DNA of 64,000 nt from positions 788,501 through 852,500 of the forward strand of contig NZ_JALIEC010000001.1 of assembly GCF_022867865.1 (NCBI RefSeq), read 5' to 3'. The DNA comes from Phaeobacter sp. J2-8. Lineage in GTDB: Bacteria; Pseudomonadota; Alphaproteobacteria; Rhodobacterales; Rhodobacteraceae. Below the pieces are notes generated by a model. The model made no database searches. It had not been told where the DNA came from and saw only the letters and a list, made by a program, of their open reading frames with translations. The translations under genes were made by a program, and so were the position numbers. This document shows, in pieces, positions 40,278 to 49,875 of the stretch. Numbering within the stretch: position 1 is the first letter of the stretch; each line of letters begins with the position of its first letter.

Positions 40278-42779
40278 ATGAAATCTCATGTCAAAGCGAT
40301 TGTTGTTGGTGGCGGTGCGGTTGGCACCTCGGTCGCCTATCATTTGGCGCGGGCCGGATGGTCGGATGTGGTTTTGCTGGAACGCGACGAGCTGACCTCT
40401 GGGTCAACATGGCATGCCGCCGGTCTGCTGCCGCTGTTCAATATGTCCTATGCCACCAGCCATATTCACGACTATTCGGTGAAATTCTATAAAACGCTGG
40501 AAGAAGAAACCGGATTGAATGCCGGGTTTTCCGTCGTTGGCAATCTGCGCATGGCCCAGAGCCGGGCGCGGATGGATGAATATATGCTATATGCCGCGAC
40601 CGCGGAATTGGTTGAAATCCCATATGAATGGCTAAGTGCCGGTCAAATTCGCGACCGGTGGCCGTTGGTGCGGACCGAGGATCTGGAAGGCGCGATTTTC
40701 CACCCGACCGATGGCTATATCAACCCGGCTGATGTCACCATGGCCATGGCCAAGGGCGCCAGACAACGCGGTGTCACCATCGAACGCAGATGGCAGGTCG
40801 ATGGCTATGAATGGACCGGGGCAGAGTGGCGGGTCACGCTGACGAAGATGGTGGAAAAGGGGGGCAATCTGGTGCCCTCGGATGAAACCACCGTGATCAC
40901 GGCCGAACATGTTGTCACCGCCACCGGCAACCACGCGCAGCGCACCGCGCAACTGCTGGGGATCAAGATCCCGGCCATTCCGGTGGAGCATCAGTTCATC
41001 GTGACAGAGCCGGATCCAGCCCTGGTGGACTATCGCAAGACCCAAGCCGAGCATCCGGTGCTGCGCGATGCAGATGCCAAATGGTATGTGCGCGAGGAAA
41101 GGGGCGGCTGGATTCTTGGTCCCTATGAACGCGGCGCGCCTGCGCGGTTTGAATATGGTGTGCCCGACAGTTTCCGTGCCGACTTGTTCCCGCTCGATCT
41201 GGAGCGGATCGAAGAGGAATACATGAGCATGATCCACCGGATTCCGTCGTCGGAAACGGTGGGGCTGAAGGACGATTTCAACGGGCCAATCTGCTATACC
41301 CCGGATGGCAATCCGCTGGTCGGGCCTGCGCCGGGCTTGCGCAACATGTGGCTGGCAGAGGGCTTCAGCTTTGGCATCACGGCGGCGGGTGGCACGGGCT
41401 ATTACCTTGCCCAGATGATGGTGGAAGGTGAGGCCGAGATCGACATGGCGTCGCTTGACCCCAAACGCTATGGCCGCTGGATGACCACCGAATATGCGGC
41501 CCGCAAGAACGAGGAATGCTACGAACACGTCTATGTCCTGCATCACCCCGATGAGGAACGCGAGGCCTGTCGTCCGCTGCGCACCGCGCCGTGTTATGAC
41601 CGGATGAAGGCACGCGGCGCACAGTTCGGCTGTGTGAACGGATTTGAGAGGCCGAATTATTTCGGCCCGCTGGATGCGCCGGACAATTTCGACCACGATT
41701 CGCGATCCTTTCGCCGGGGCGCATGGTGGCAATATGCAAAACAAGAGGCGCAAGCCGTGCGCGAGGGTGTTGGCCTGATTGATGCCAGCGCCTTTACCAA
41801 ACACTGGGTTTCGGGGCCCGGCGCGACGGAATTCCTCGACCACTTTACCACCAACAAACTGCCAAAGGTGGGCCGGATCAACCTGACCTATGCGCTGACC
41901 GGCGCGGGCACGACACATACTGAATATACCATCGTGCGCCGTAAAGAGAACGGATTTTACCTCGTTTCTGCCGGGGCCTGGACCGCCTATGACGCGGATT
42001 ATCTACACAAATCTGCCGAAGATTTCATGGCCCGCACAGGCAAGATGGTGCTGGTGCAGGATGTCACCACGCAATGGGGCGTCTTTGCGGTCGCGGGACC
42101 AAAATCGCGGGCACTGTTGGCGGATGTGCTCAAGGATGCAGACCCGGCCACGGCCTTGTCGAACAAGAGGTTCCCCTGGCTTTCGGCGCGGGAGGTTGAA
42201 CTGGGGATGTGTCCGACCGTGGCGATCCGCGTTGCTTATACCGGTGAATTGGGCTGGGAATTGCACCATCCGATCGAAATGCAGAACTACCTCTTCGATC
42301 TTTTGGAGGCGGCAGGCGACAAACACGGGTTGAAATTGGTCGGGGCCCGCGCGCAGAACTGGCTGCGGCAAGAAAAAAGCTATCGCGCCTTTGGCAATGA
42401 ACTGGGCCGCGACGCCACGCCGCTTGAGGCTGATTTGCCGCGCTTTGTCGATCTGGGCAAGGAATTCCGCGGCAAGGAAAAGATGCAGGCGCTGGGCGTC
42501 AGATCGAAATGTGTGACCCTGTTGATCGACGGGCCAGAGGATGCAGACCCCTGGGGGCGCGAGGCGCTCTACCTGAATGGCGAAAAGATCGGGCGGCTGA
42601 CCTCGGGCGGTTATTCAGTGGCCTTTGGCAAAAGCATCGGCATGGGATACGTGCGGCCCGATCTGGCAGTAGAGGGCCAGCACCTGAAGCTGCGGATGTT
42701 CGATGCGCTTTGGGATGCGGTTGTGACCTGTGACAGCCCCTATGACCCGAAAAACGAAACCATTCGCAAAGACGGATAA
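40278..42779 (+). CDS. FAD-dependent oxidoreductase fused to GcvT domain (dimethylglycine/sarcosine dehydrogenase-like)
   Basis: An 833-residue fusion protein. The N-terminal DAO domain starts with AIVVGGGAVGTSVAYHLARA (FAD-binding GxGxxG), and RDELTSGSTWHAAGL fits the covalent-flavin dehydrogenases. The linker domain (about 390-440) is FAO-like, and the C-terminal part carries GCV_T and GCV_T_C regions (for example VGLIDASAFTKHWVSGPGA and VAYTGELGWELHHP) that bind tetrahydrofolate. The family oxidises N-methyl groups of dimethylglycine, sarcosine or similar amines and passes the one-carbon unit to folate. The substrate is not determined. The ATG at 40278 is preferred to an upstream extension. 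A hairpin at 42788-42813 may terminate it. Confidence 0.88.
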   Translation: MKSHVKAIVVGGGAVGTSVAYHLARAGWSDVVLLERDELTSGSTWHAAGLLPLFNMSYATSHIHDYSVKFYKTLEEETGLNAGFSVVGNLRMAQSRARMDEYMLYAATAELVEIPYEWLSAGQIRDRWPLVRTEDLEGAIFHPTDGYINPADVTMAMAKGARQRGVTIERRWQVDGYEWTGAEWRVTLTKMVEKGGNLVPSDETTVITAEHVVTATGNHAQRTAQLLGIKIPAIPVEHQFIVTEPDPALVDYRKTQAEHPVLRDADAKWYVREERGGWILGPYERGAPARFEYGVPDSFRADLFPLDLERIEEEYMSMIHRIPSSETVGLKDDFNGPICYTPDGNPLVGPAPGLRNMWLAEGFSFGITAAGGTGYYLAQMMVEGEAEIDMASLDPKRYGRWMTTEYAARKNEECYEHVYVLHHPDEEREACRPLRTAPCYDRMKARGAQFGCVNGFERPNYFGPLDAPDNFDHDSRSFRRGAWWQYAKQEAQAVREGVGLIDASAFTKHWVSGPGATEFLDHFTTNKLPKVGRINLTYALTGAGTTHTEYTIVRRKENGFYLVSAGAWTAYDADYLHKSAEDFMARTGKMVLVQDVTTQWGVFAVAGPKSRALLADVLKDADPATALSNKRFPWLSAREVELGMCPTVAIRVAYTGELGWELHHPIEMQNYLFDLLEAAGDKHGLKLVGARAQNWLRQEKSYRAFGNELGRDATPLEADLPRFVDLGKEFRGKEKMQALGVRSKCVTLLIDGPEDADPWGREALYLNGEKIGRLTSGGYSVAFGKSIGMGYVRPDLAVEGQHLKLRMFDALWDAVVTCDSPYDPKNETIRKDG

Positions 42780-42854
42780 TGTGCCAATTGGCCGGGCCAT
42801 CCAATGGCCCGGTCCTGATACATCACAATCGCAGGTCAGGATTGGCTGGCGGCC

Positions 42855-43187
42855 TTAGGTCACGTTTTGCTGAACCCGCTCGACATAGGCGCGCAGTTCC
42901 TCGGCCTCTTGGCGGGCGTCGCGCAGGCCTTCCATGGCGGCGTTAAGCTCGGCTTCGGTTTGGGCCAACTGGTTGGTCAATTCCGCTTCGCGCTGTTGGA
43001 GATAGGTGATCGCCTGATCGCGGGTTTCCTCGGCTTCATGCAGCTCCTGGCTCATCCGCTCCAACTCGCCAACATCAGATTTTGAGACGGCGGTGAACCG
43101 ATGCATCAGCCAATTTGCAAACCATCCAAGGCAGAAGGCTACAAAGAGGATGATCGCGGTTGCGATTACAAACTCAGTTCTGTTCAT
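42855..43187 (-). CDS. Small membrane protein with coiled-coil domain
   Basis: A 110-residue protein, MNRTEFVIATAIILFVAFCL, with one transmembrane helix (about 6-26) and then an extended heptad-rich coiled coil (LERMSQELHEAEETRDQAI and so on) to the C-terminus. The start at 43187 overlaps the end of the OmpA-family gene by 14 bp; longer upstream starts lie in that gene. The family is unknown; its position suggests an envelope partner of the OmpA-domain protein. Confidence 0.75.
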   Translation of the reverse strand: MNRTEFVIATAIILFVAFCLGWFANWLMHRFTAVSKSDVGELERMSQELHEAEETRDQAITYLQQREAELTNQLAQTEAELNAAMEGLRDARQEAEELRAYVERVQQNVT

Positions 43188-45105
43188 CCTCTGCGCCCTC
43201 CGTGGCTGAAGCGTCGCCTTCTTCCACGGAATTCTCTTCGCTTTCAAGGGGCGTTTCGGATTCTTCGCTGCCTTCTGCTTCGAACAGGCGGAATTCGATG
43301 CGCCGATTGGCCTCGCGGCCTTCTTCGGTTTGGTTGTCAGCGATGGGCTGTTCTTCGCCATATCCCGTCGCGCGGAACCCCGATGTGAGCACACGGCGAT
43401 CGCGCAGGCCGGACAGGATGGCATCCGCCCTGTCCTGGCTCAGCTGTTGGTTCATGCTTTCGCGGCCCTGGCTGTCGGTATGGCCCGCCACTTCCAGATT
43501 GATTGGTCCACACCCTTTCAGCACTTCGGCAATGTCATCCATGATGTCCTTGCCGGTGATGTCCAGGGTGTTTGATCCCGGTTCAAAATTCAGCTTGCGG
43601 TCGCCCAGGACAACGCCGATCCGGCGCAGGCATTCCTCTGGTGTCGGCAGCGCGGCTTCGGGGTCAAGCGCCTCTACATAGGTGACGTTCAGGGTGTATT
43701 CCGCCCCTTCGCCCAGCTTTTCGGCCAGCAGGCTGGCGATGGCGGCGCTGGCCTCTTTGTCGCCGGTATTGCCGTTGACCCGCAGATCGTCGGGGGTCAT
43801 CGTCACGCCACCATGGGCCAGATGGGCCAGCGCCTCGATCCCGGCCAGCACCCGCACAGGCCAGCCTTTGGGCAGGGTCTCGTCAACGCGTGCGGTCATG
43901 CGCACCACGTCGCTGCCGAACGCGGCCTTGGCATAGCTTTCGGCGGTCAACCGGGCGATTTCGCTGGTGACGCGGCCGCGGATCTGGACCTGACCCTCTG
44001 GTGACAGGGTGATGGTGAATTCCGGCGGGCCATCTGTGTTGACCTCTGGCGTTTCCGGCAGCACCGCAGTCAACGCAAAGACCGGCGGCAGGGTGTTTTC
44101 CAACAATCCCACCGTCTGATCGAACAGGGCCTGATCGGTGCCTTCGGTGGCAATCAGGGAAATATCCGCATCCGAAAGCGTGACCGTGCCGCCGCCCAGC
44201 GTGTTCAACGCGGCCATCGACATTTCCGCCGCTTCGGCCCAGCGCGCGCTTGGCACGCCCAAACCGATGGTGCAGGCCGCGTCGCGCGTCAGCCCGTGGC
44301 CGGCGGCGGCGGCACGAATGCGATTGCGCGCTTCTTCGGTGTCGGCGGAACAGGCGTCAAACCGGCCTTCGCCGCCCTCCATGACATAGCGCAGGGTAAA
44401 GGGCGTGATCACCGGGCGCGGTGCGGAAATCGCCAGTTCAATGGCAACGTTTTCCGGTTTGACCCGGCGCAGGGCGGTTTCCGTGCGTTGCTTTTCCTCG
44501 GCGCTGTCGGTCATCGCCGTGACCTCGACCTTTGTGGCCTCGACCGAGATCTTGGAGCGTGGCAGGCGCGTCAAGGCCTCCAGCGCAAACCCCATCGCCT
44601 TGTCCCAGCCTTCGGGCGTCTGATGATCCGCAGTTTCCATCAGATCAGCGACATTCTGTTGACCAACCAGCTTGGCCAGTTTGGCGACCATGTCGTTGTG
44701 GCGTGCACCCTGGGGCACCAGGCCGATCAGCGAGATGCCGGAATTATTGCGCAGAATTTCGATCGAGAATCGCGGTGGCGCCAGATCCTGGGTGTCGACC
44801 ACATCCATCTGGTCAATCAACCGCGCGGCATCCACAACCTGACCGGCGTTGGACAGGGCCCGAAAACGGTCGGCTTCGTTCGGGGCGGTGCCAATCACGA
44901 AAACCTGAAGCCCGGTGGTGTCAACCGAGGCCCAGGTCAATCCGGCCTGCTGAAGCTGTTCATCCACGGCCCGGCGCGATGCGTCTTCTACCAGTGTGAC
45001 GGAAAATCCTGCGGCCACGACAGCTGTGACGCCGGCTAAGGCAAAGATTGAGGCTGGCAGAATATAGGTCGAAAGACGCATTCGGGTGTCCCGGATATTG
45101 TTCAA
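43174..45105 (-). CDS. OmpA-family outer-membrane/peptidoglycan-binding protein with BON-like repeats
   Basis: A 643-residue protein. An N-terminal membrane anchor (TYILPASIFALAGVTAVVAA) is followed by a large periplasmic part with several repeated blocks of about 70 residues, with BON-like patterns such as LRVNGNTGDKEASAAIASLL. The C-terminal OmpA domain (about 500-615) has NLEVAGHTDSQGRESMNQQL and the peptidoglycan-binding arginine region GEEQPIADNQTEEGREANRR. The tail is acidic. It probably tethers the outer membrane or an envelope complex to the wall. It overlaps the small coiled-coil gene. Confidence 0.85.
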   Translation of the reverse strand: MNNIRDTRMRLSTYILPASIFALAGVTAVVAAGFSVTLVEDASRRAVDEQLQQAGLTWASVDTTGLQVFVIGTAPNEADRFRALSNAGQVVDAARLIDQMDVVDTQDLAPPRFSIEILRNNSGISLIGLVPQGARHNDMVAKLAKLVGQQNVADLMETADHQTPEGWDKAMGFALEALTRLPRSKISVEATKVEVTAMTDSAEEKQRTETALRRVKPENVAIELAISAPRPVITPFTLRYVMEGGEGRFDACSADTEEARNRIRAAAAGHGLTRDAACTIGLGVPSARWAEAAEMSMAALNTLGGGTVTLSDADISLIATEGTDQALFDQTVGLLENTLPPVFALTAVLPETPEVNTDGPPEFTITLSPEGQVQIRGRVTSEIARLTAESYAKAAFGSDVVRMTARVDETLPKGWPVRVLAGIEALAHLAHGGVTMTPDDLRVNGNTGDKEASAAIASLLAEKLGEGAEYTLNVTYVEALDPEAALPTPEECLRRIGVVLGDRKLNFEPGSNTLDITGKDIMDDIAEVLKGCGPINLEVAGHTDSQGRESMNQQLSQDRADAILSGLRDRRVLTSGFRATGYGEEQPIADNQTEEGREANRRIEFRLFEAEGSEESETPLESEENSVEEGDASATEGAEDEQN

Positions 45106-45142
45106 TCTGGCCTGAGATACGCCGGGTGCCCGACAACTTCAA

Positions 45143-46108
45143 TCACAGGACCATCGCACCGGCGAAAAACAGCACAGGCAGCAGACCGGCATTGCGGTTC
45201 GAGCGGAACAACATCAACAGCCGGTCCATATTGTCGACGTCCAGCATCCGCATTTGCCACACCATGTGCCAGCCTAGCGCCCAAGGCCCGGCCAGCGCCA
45301 CTACAAGTGTCAGGATCTCGCCCGAGGGGGCAGCCAGCAACACCGCCAGCCCCATCAGCGTGACCGTTGCGACCAGAAACCGCCGCAGCCAGATCGGTGT
45401 GGCCTCACCAAACAGACGCGCCGTCGATTTCACCCCGATCAACGCGTCATCTTCCTTGTCCTGAAGGGCGTAAATCGTGTCGTAAAACAACGTCCAGGCG
45501 ATCCCGGCGAGGTAGAGGACCAGCGCGGGCAGTTCCAGCCGCCCGGAATGCGCGGTCCAGGCCAAAAGCGCACCCCAGTTGAATGCAAGGCCGAGGAAAA
45601 CCTGCGGCCACCAGGTGAACCGCTTGGCAAAAGGATACACAGCCACCGGCAAAAGCGACAGGATTCCAAGGAGGATAGCGGCAACATTGAATGTGAGCAA
45701 AATGGCAAAGGCGATGAGCGCCTGCGCCGCCATCCAGGCCACGGCCTGACGGACACTGACCTGACCCGACGGAATCGGCCGCGATGCCGTGCGGGCGACA
45801 GAGCCGTCAATATGGCGGTCCGTGATGTCGTTCCAGGTGCAGCCCGCGCCGCGCATCAGGAATGCACCGAACCCACAACCGATAAATATCCACAGATCTT
45901 GCGGCGAGGCTTGTCCATCTCGAACCATTGCAAGGAGTAATCCCCACCAACAGGGCGCAAGCAGCAGCCAAGTGCCAATCGGGCGGTCTGCGCGGCTGAG
46001 CCGCAGATAGGGGCGTGTCGGGGCGGGGGCCAGGCGATCTACCCAATTGCCCTGCACTGCATCCGAAACCTGACCATCGGCCTCTGGTAACGGGCGTTGC
46101 TCTGACAT
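45143..46108 (-). CDS. ubiA: 4-hydroxybenzoate polyprenyltransferase
   Basis: Membrane prenyltransferase attaching the polyprenyl tail to 4-hydroxybenzoate in ubiquinone synthesis, using the product of the synthase encoded at 12-13 kb. It has 321 residues from the ATG at 46108. Aspartate-rich motifs are GCTWNDITDRHIDGSVARTA (first) and LFYDTIYALQDKEDDALIGV (second), both complete. Its start codon is only 12 bp from the divergent rsmE start. The frame stays open upstream for a further 217 codons opposite rsmE, but this is a shadow. Confidence 0.94.
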   Translation of the reverse strand: MSEQRPLPEADGQVSDAVQGNWVDRLAPAPTRPYLRLSRADRPIGTWLLLAPCWWGLLLAMVRDGQASPQDLWIFIGCGFGAFLMRGAGCTWNDITDRHIDGSVARTASRPIPSGQVSVRQAVAWMAAQALIAFAILLTFNVAAILLGILSLLPVAVYPFAKRFTWWPQVFLGLAFNWGALLAWTAHSGRLELPALVLYLAGIAWTLFYDTIYALQDKEDDALIGVKSTARLFGEATPIWLRRFLVATVTLMGLAVLLAAPSGEILTLVVALAGPWALGWHMVWQMRMLDVDNMDRLLMLFRSNRNAGLLPVLFFAGAMVL

Positions 46109-46120
46109 ATCTGTATTCCC

Positions 46121-46852
46121 ATGAGTGGCACGATCAGACTGTATGTAGAACATGCATTGGGGCAGGGGCAAACCATTCCTCTGACCCGCGAACAGGCGCA
46201 TTACCTTTTTGGGGTGATGCGATTGACGGCGGGTGCGCAACTGTTGTTGTTCAATGGCCAGGACGGTGAATGGCGGGCCGAAGTGGTGCAGGCGGGCAAA
46301 CGCGGTGGCATCCTGATCTGTCAGGCGCAGACAAAGGAACAGGGTCTGCCGCCGGATCTTTGGCTGTTGTTTGCGCCAGTGAAAAAAGCCCGCACGGATT
46401 TCATTGTCGAAAAGGCGGTGGAAATGGGAGTGCGCCGGATTGTTCCGGTGCAGAGCGAGTTCACCAATTCTGACCGTATCCGCGCCGACAAACAGCGTGC
46501 CCATGCGATTGAAGCGGCCGAGCAATGTGGCGCGACATTTGTCCCTGATGTGGCGGATATTCAGAAACTTTCCACCATTTTCGACAATTGGCCCGCTGAG
46601 CGAAAGCTGATGTTCTGCGATGAGACCCGTGTCGGCGGCTCTTTGGTCCTGGCGGACCTCATCGCCGCGGGCCCCGGACCCTGGGCGATTTTGATTGGAC
46701 CGGAAGGCGGGTTTTCCGCGTCGGAACATGCGCGATTGCGTGCTTTGGATTTTGCCCATCCGGTGGCGCTGGGCCCGCGTATCCTGCGGGCGGAAACCGC
46801 GGCGGTGGCGGCGCTGACCCTGTGGCAGATGGCGCTGGGGGATTGGCGATGA
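46121..46852 (+). CDS. rsmE: 16S rRNA m3U1498 methyltransferase
   Basis: SPOUT-class methyltransferase, 243 residues. N-terminal PUA-like domain, then the knotted domain with VEKAVEMGVRRIVPVQSEFT, ILIGPEGGFSASEHARL and LGPRILRAETAAVAALTLW, the RsmE signature. The ATG at 46121 is used. The stop overlaps the next start (ATGA), so the small membrane protein downstream is probably co-expressed. Confidence 0.95.
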   Translation: MSGTIRLYVEHALGQGQTIPLTREQAHYLFGVMRLTAGAQLLLFNGQDGEWRAEVVQAGKRGGILICQAQTKEQGLPPDLWLLFAPVKKARTDFIVEKAVEMGVRRIVPVQSEFTNSDRIRADKQRAHAIEAAEQCGATFVPDVADIQKLSTIFDNWPAERKLMFCDETRVGGSLVLADLIAAGPGPWAILIGPEGGFSASEHARLRALDFAHPVALGPRILRAETAAVAALTLWQMALGDWR

Positions 46853-47370
46853 GTTTCATCAGAACAGAGGCCAAAGCCGTGATCTGGCGCTGGCGCGAGG
46901 TGATTGGCGGTCTCGGACTGGCGGCGCTGGGCGCATGGTGGTTGTTCGGCGTTCAGGGCTGGATGATCAATGGCGTCGGTTTGGGGCTGTTGGGTCTCTC
47001 CGGGGCTCTGATCTTTCTCGGGTATCAACGCGCGCGATTCCGTGCGGACAGCGACGGCCCCGGGGTTGTGCAGGTCGTCGAAGGGCGGGTCGCCTATTTC
47101 GGCCCGCTGACCGGCGGCGCGGTGGATCTGGCTGAAATCGCCCGGATCAGCCTCGACCGGCGTCTGTTTCCGGCCCATTGGATCTTGGTGCAGCCCGGCA
47201 ACGATCCATTGCATATCCCGGTGTCGGCCAAGGGCGGCGAGGCGTTGTTTGATGCCTTTGCCACATTGCCGGGGTTGCGCACCGAATACATGTTGCGCGA
47301 ATTGGGTCGCGACACATCCAACGAAACCGTGATCTGGAAACGGTACGAAACCACAGTTGCCCTGCATTGA
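46849..47370 (+). CDS. Uncharacterised two-helix membrane protein with PH-like domain
   Basis: A 173-residue protein conserved in appearance with Rhodobacterales hypotheticals. Two transmembrane helices (about 19-36 and 41-60) are followed by a cytoplasmic domain starting VVQVVEGRVAYFGPLTGGAV, with a bacterial-PH-like beta pattern. The function is unknown. It overlaps rsmE by 4 bp and precedes gshA by 59 bp. Confidence 0.75.
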   Translation: MSFIRTEAKAVIWRWREVIGGLGLAALGAWWLFGVQGWMINGVGLGLLGLSGALIFLGYQRARFRADSDGPGVVQVVEGRVAYFGPLTGGAVDLAEIARISLDRRLFPAHWILVQPGNDPLHIPVSAKGGEALFDAFATLPGLRTEYMLRELGRDTSNETVIWKRYETTVALH

Positions 47371-47429
47371 CTTGCGGCGCATTTCCGCCCATCCCTTAGC
47401 CCTCAACAACACCAGATTGGAGCACCCCC

Positions 47430-48800
47430 ATGTCCATCCCTCAATCCGGCGGTGGCCCGATCGAACGGCGGGAACAACTTGCCGAGTATTTGGCATCCGG
47501 TTGTAAACCAAAGGAAAACTGGCGTATCGGCACCGAGCATGAAAAGTTCGGCTATTGCAAAGATACGCTGCAACCGCTGCCCTATGAAGGGGTGCGGTCG
47601 ATCGAAGCGGTGCTGAACGGGCTGCGGGACCGGCATGGCTGGGCCCCGGTGACCGAGGGCGGCAAGCTGATCGGGCTGGAAAAAGACGGTGCCAACGTCA
47701 GCCTGGAACCCGGCGGCGCGCTGGAACTCAGCGGCGCACCGATGGAGACCATTCACCAGACCTGTGACGAGGTGAACCAGCACCTGCGTGAAGTCAAAGA
47801 CATTGCAGATGAAATTGGCGTCCGCTTCATTGGGCTGGGCGCGGCACCGGAATGGAACCATGATCAGATGCCGCTGATGCCCAAGGGGCGGTACAAGCTG
47901 ATGGATGCCTATATGGGCAAGGTCGGCACCATGGGCCGGTCGATGATGCGGCGGACCTGCACCGTGCAGGTGAACCTTGATTTCGGGTCCGAGGCCGACA
48001 TGGTGCAAAAGATGCGGGTGGCGATTGCCCTGCAACCTGTGGCCACCGCGCTGTTTGCCAATTCGCCGTTTTTCGAGGGCAAGAAGAACGGTCACAAATC
48101 CTGGCGCTCGCGGATCTGGCGGGATCTGGATGATGCGCGCACCGGCATGGTGCCCTTTGTGTTCGAAGAAGGTTTCGGGTTCGAGCGCTGGGTGGAATAT
48201 GCGCTCGATGTGCCGATGTATTTTGTCTATCGCGATGGCAAATATATTGATGCGCTGGGCATGTCGTTCCGCGATTTTCTAAAGGGCGAACTGCCGGCCC
48301 TGCCCGGTGAAGTGGCCACAATGAGCGATTGGGCCGATCACCTGACAACGCTGTTTCCCGAGGCGCGGGTCAAGAAATATATTGAAATGCGCGGTGCCGA
48401 CGGCGGCCCCTGGCGGCGGCTTTGTGCCCTGCCTGCGTTCTGGGTCGGGCTGACCTATGATCAGGGCGCGCTGGATGCGGCTTATGATCTGGTCAAGGAT
48501 TGGGATGCAGAAACCCGCGAGGAATTGCGGGTCGCGGCATCGGTCGACGGTTTGCAGGCCAAGGTGGCCGGTGTGAACATGCATGATCTCGCACGCGAAG
48601 TTGTTGCCATTTCCGAGGCCGGATTGACGGCGCGGGCGCGGCCGGGGTCCGGCGGATTGGTGCCGGATGAAACCCATTTCCTTAACGCGCTGCGCGAAAG
48701 CCTCGACAGTGGCAAAGTGCCGGCCGATGAATTGTTGGATCAATATGACGGTGAATGGCAGGGCGATCTGACGCGAATTGATGCGGCGCATTCGTATTGA
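47430..48800 (+). CDS. gshA: Glutamate-cysteine ligase (plant/alphaproteobacterial type)
   Basis: Rate-limiting ligase of glutathione synthesis, 456 residues. Signatures are WRIGTEHEKFGYC (ATP/glutamate site), SLEPGGALELSGAP and MRRTCTVQVNLDFGSEADMV, with cysteines typical of the redox-regulated plant-like class. The start MSIPQSGGGPIERREQLAEY is preceded by a weak GGAG. It ends before a strong hairpin shared with the convergent threonine aldolase gene. Confidence 0.95.
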   Translation: MSIPQSGGGPIERREQLAEYLASGCKPKENWRIGTEHEKFGYCKDTLQPLPYEGVRSIEAVLNGLRDRHGWAPVTEGGKLIGLEKDGANVSLEPGGALELSGAPMETIHQTCDEVNQHLREVKDIADEIGVRFIGLGAAPEWNHDQMPLMPKGRYKLMDAYMGKVGTMGRSMMRRTCTVQVNLDFGSEADMVQKMRVAIALQPVATALFANSPFFEGKKNGHKSWRSRIWRDLDDARTGMVPFVFEEGFGFERWVEYALDVPMYFVYRDGKYIDALGMSFRDFLKGELPALPGEVATMSDWADHLTTLFPEARVKKYIEMRGADGGPWRRLCALPAFWVGLTYDQGALDAAYDLVKDWDAETREELRVAASVDGLQAKVAGVNMHDLAREVVAISEAGLTARARPGSGGLVPDETHFLNALRESLDSGKVPADELLDQYDGEWQGDLTRIDAAHSY

Positions 48801-48809
48801 GGGTGTCGG

Positions 48810-48836
48810 AACGGTGCGTGGTCAACACGCACCGTT
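48810..48836. terminator. Bidirectional hairpin between gshA and ltaE
   Basis: Perfect 11-bp arms (AACGGTGCGTG and CACGCACCGTT) with a 5-nt loop, overlapping the ltaE stop. There is no T tract of more than two, so termination would rely on the stem, or on Rho. Confidence 0.6.
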
Positions 48837-49875
48837 ATCTGGGCAGCAGATCCAGAAATTGATCAATCTGCTCTGACGTCAACGACCAATCACAGACCAG
48901 ACGGCAGGACAGTGTTTCCTGCGCCGGACCCTCCGGCGAACCAAACAGCGAATATTGCGCGCCGGATGCCTGAAGATGGCGGTGCAGGTCACGGGGCAAG
49001 GCGCAGAAAATCATGTTGGCCTGCGGTTCATAGGCAAATTCCACCGCGCCGCAGCTGCGCAGGCCCGCCGCCAATCTGGCGCAATTCGCGTTCGCCTGCC
49101 TTGCCATATCCAGCCAGAGATCATCTTCGGTATAGGCCAGGATCTGGGCGGCAAGGAACCGATGTTTGGACGCCAGATGCGCCCCGCGCTTGCGGCGCAA
49201 TTCGAATTCCCGCGCGCGGGCCGGGTCAAAGATCACAACGGCCTCGACCCCCAGCAGGCCGTTTTTGGTGCCGCCAAAGCTGACGACATCAATACCGGCC
49301 TTCCAACTCATGTCCGCAGGTGTGCATCCCAGCGCCGCAACCGCATTGGCGAATCTTGCGCCGTCCAGATGCACGGCGCTGCCAAATCCATGGGCAATGT
49401 CGGACAGGGTATGCAGATCCTGCAATTCATAAAGCGTGCCCCATTCGGTGACCTGGGTCAGCGTGACCGGGCCACATTGCGCCATGTGAATATCGCCGCT
49501 GTTGTGGCGGGTCATGGCCTCGGTCAGGGCGGCGGGTTGCATGCGGTCCTCGGTCCCGACCAAAGACAGTTTCGCCCCGCCGGAATAAAACTCTGGCGCA
49601 TTGCATTCGTCGACCTGCACATGCGCGGCGGCGGTACAGAATATGGTGTCCCAGGGCCGGGCAAGGCAGGCCAAGGCCAGCGCATTGGCGGCGGTGCCGG
49701 TGGCCACAAGATAGACCGCGGCATCGGGCGCTTCGAACAGGCTGCGCAGGGCGTCAGCGGCCCGGTCGGACAGATCGTCATTGCCATAGGGCGCAACGTG
49801 GCCCTGATTGGCCTGCGCCAATGCCGCCATCACGCGCGGATGGGCCGGGCCGGAATTGTCGGAGGCAAAGAACAT
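48835..49875 (-). CDS. ltaE: Low-specificity L-threonine aldolase / beta-eliminating lyase
   Basis: PLP enzyme splitting threonine or related 3-hydroxy amino acids to glycine and an aldehyde. It has 346 residues from the ATG at 49875 (MFFASDNSGPAHPRVMAALA). Landmarks are VATGTAANALALACLARPWD, HLDGARFANAVAALG and the PLP lysine in SFGGTKNGLLGVEAVV. It overlaps the upstream YcgN-family gene by one base. Confidence 0.9.
   Translation of the reverse strand: MFFASDNSGPAHPRVMAALAQANQGHVAPYGNDDLSDRAADALRSLFEAPDAAVYLVATGTAANALALACLARPWDTIFCTAAAHVQVDECNAPEFYSGGAKLSLVGTEDRMQPAALTEAMTRHNSGDIHMAQCGPVTLTQVTEWGTLYELQDLHTLSDIAHGFGSAVHLDGARFANAVAALGCTPADMSWKAGIDVVSFGGTKNGLLGVEAVVIFDPARAREFELRRKRGAHLASKHRFLAAQILAYTEDDLWLDMARQANANCARLAAGLRSCGAVEFAYEPQANMIFCALPRDLHRHLQASGAQYSLFGSPEGPAQETLSCRLVCDWSLTSEQIDQFLDLLPR

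Noticed and set aside
45143-46759. A ubiA frame extended by 217 codons opposite rsmE
   Set aside because: The UbiA sequence starts at 46108; the extension shows no domain and covers the real rsmE gene.
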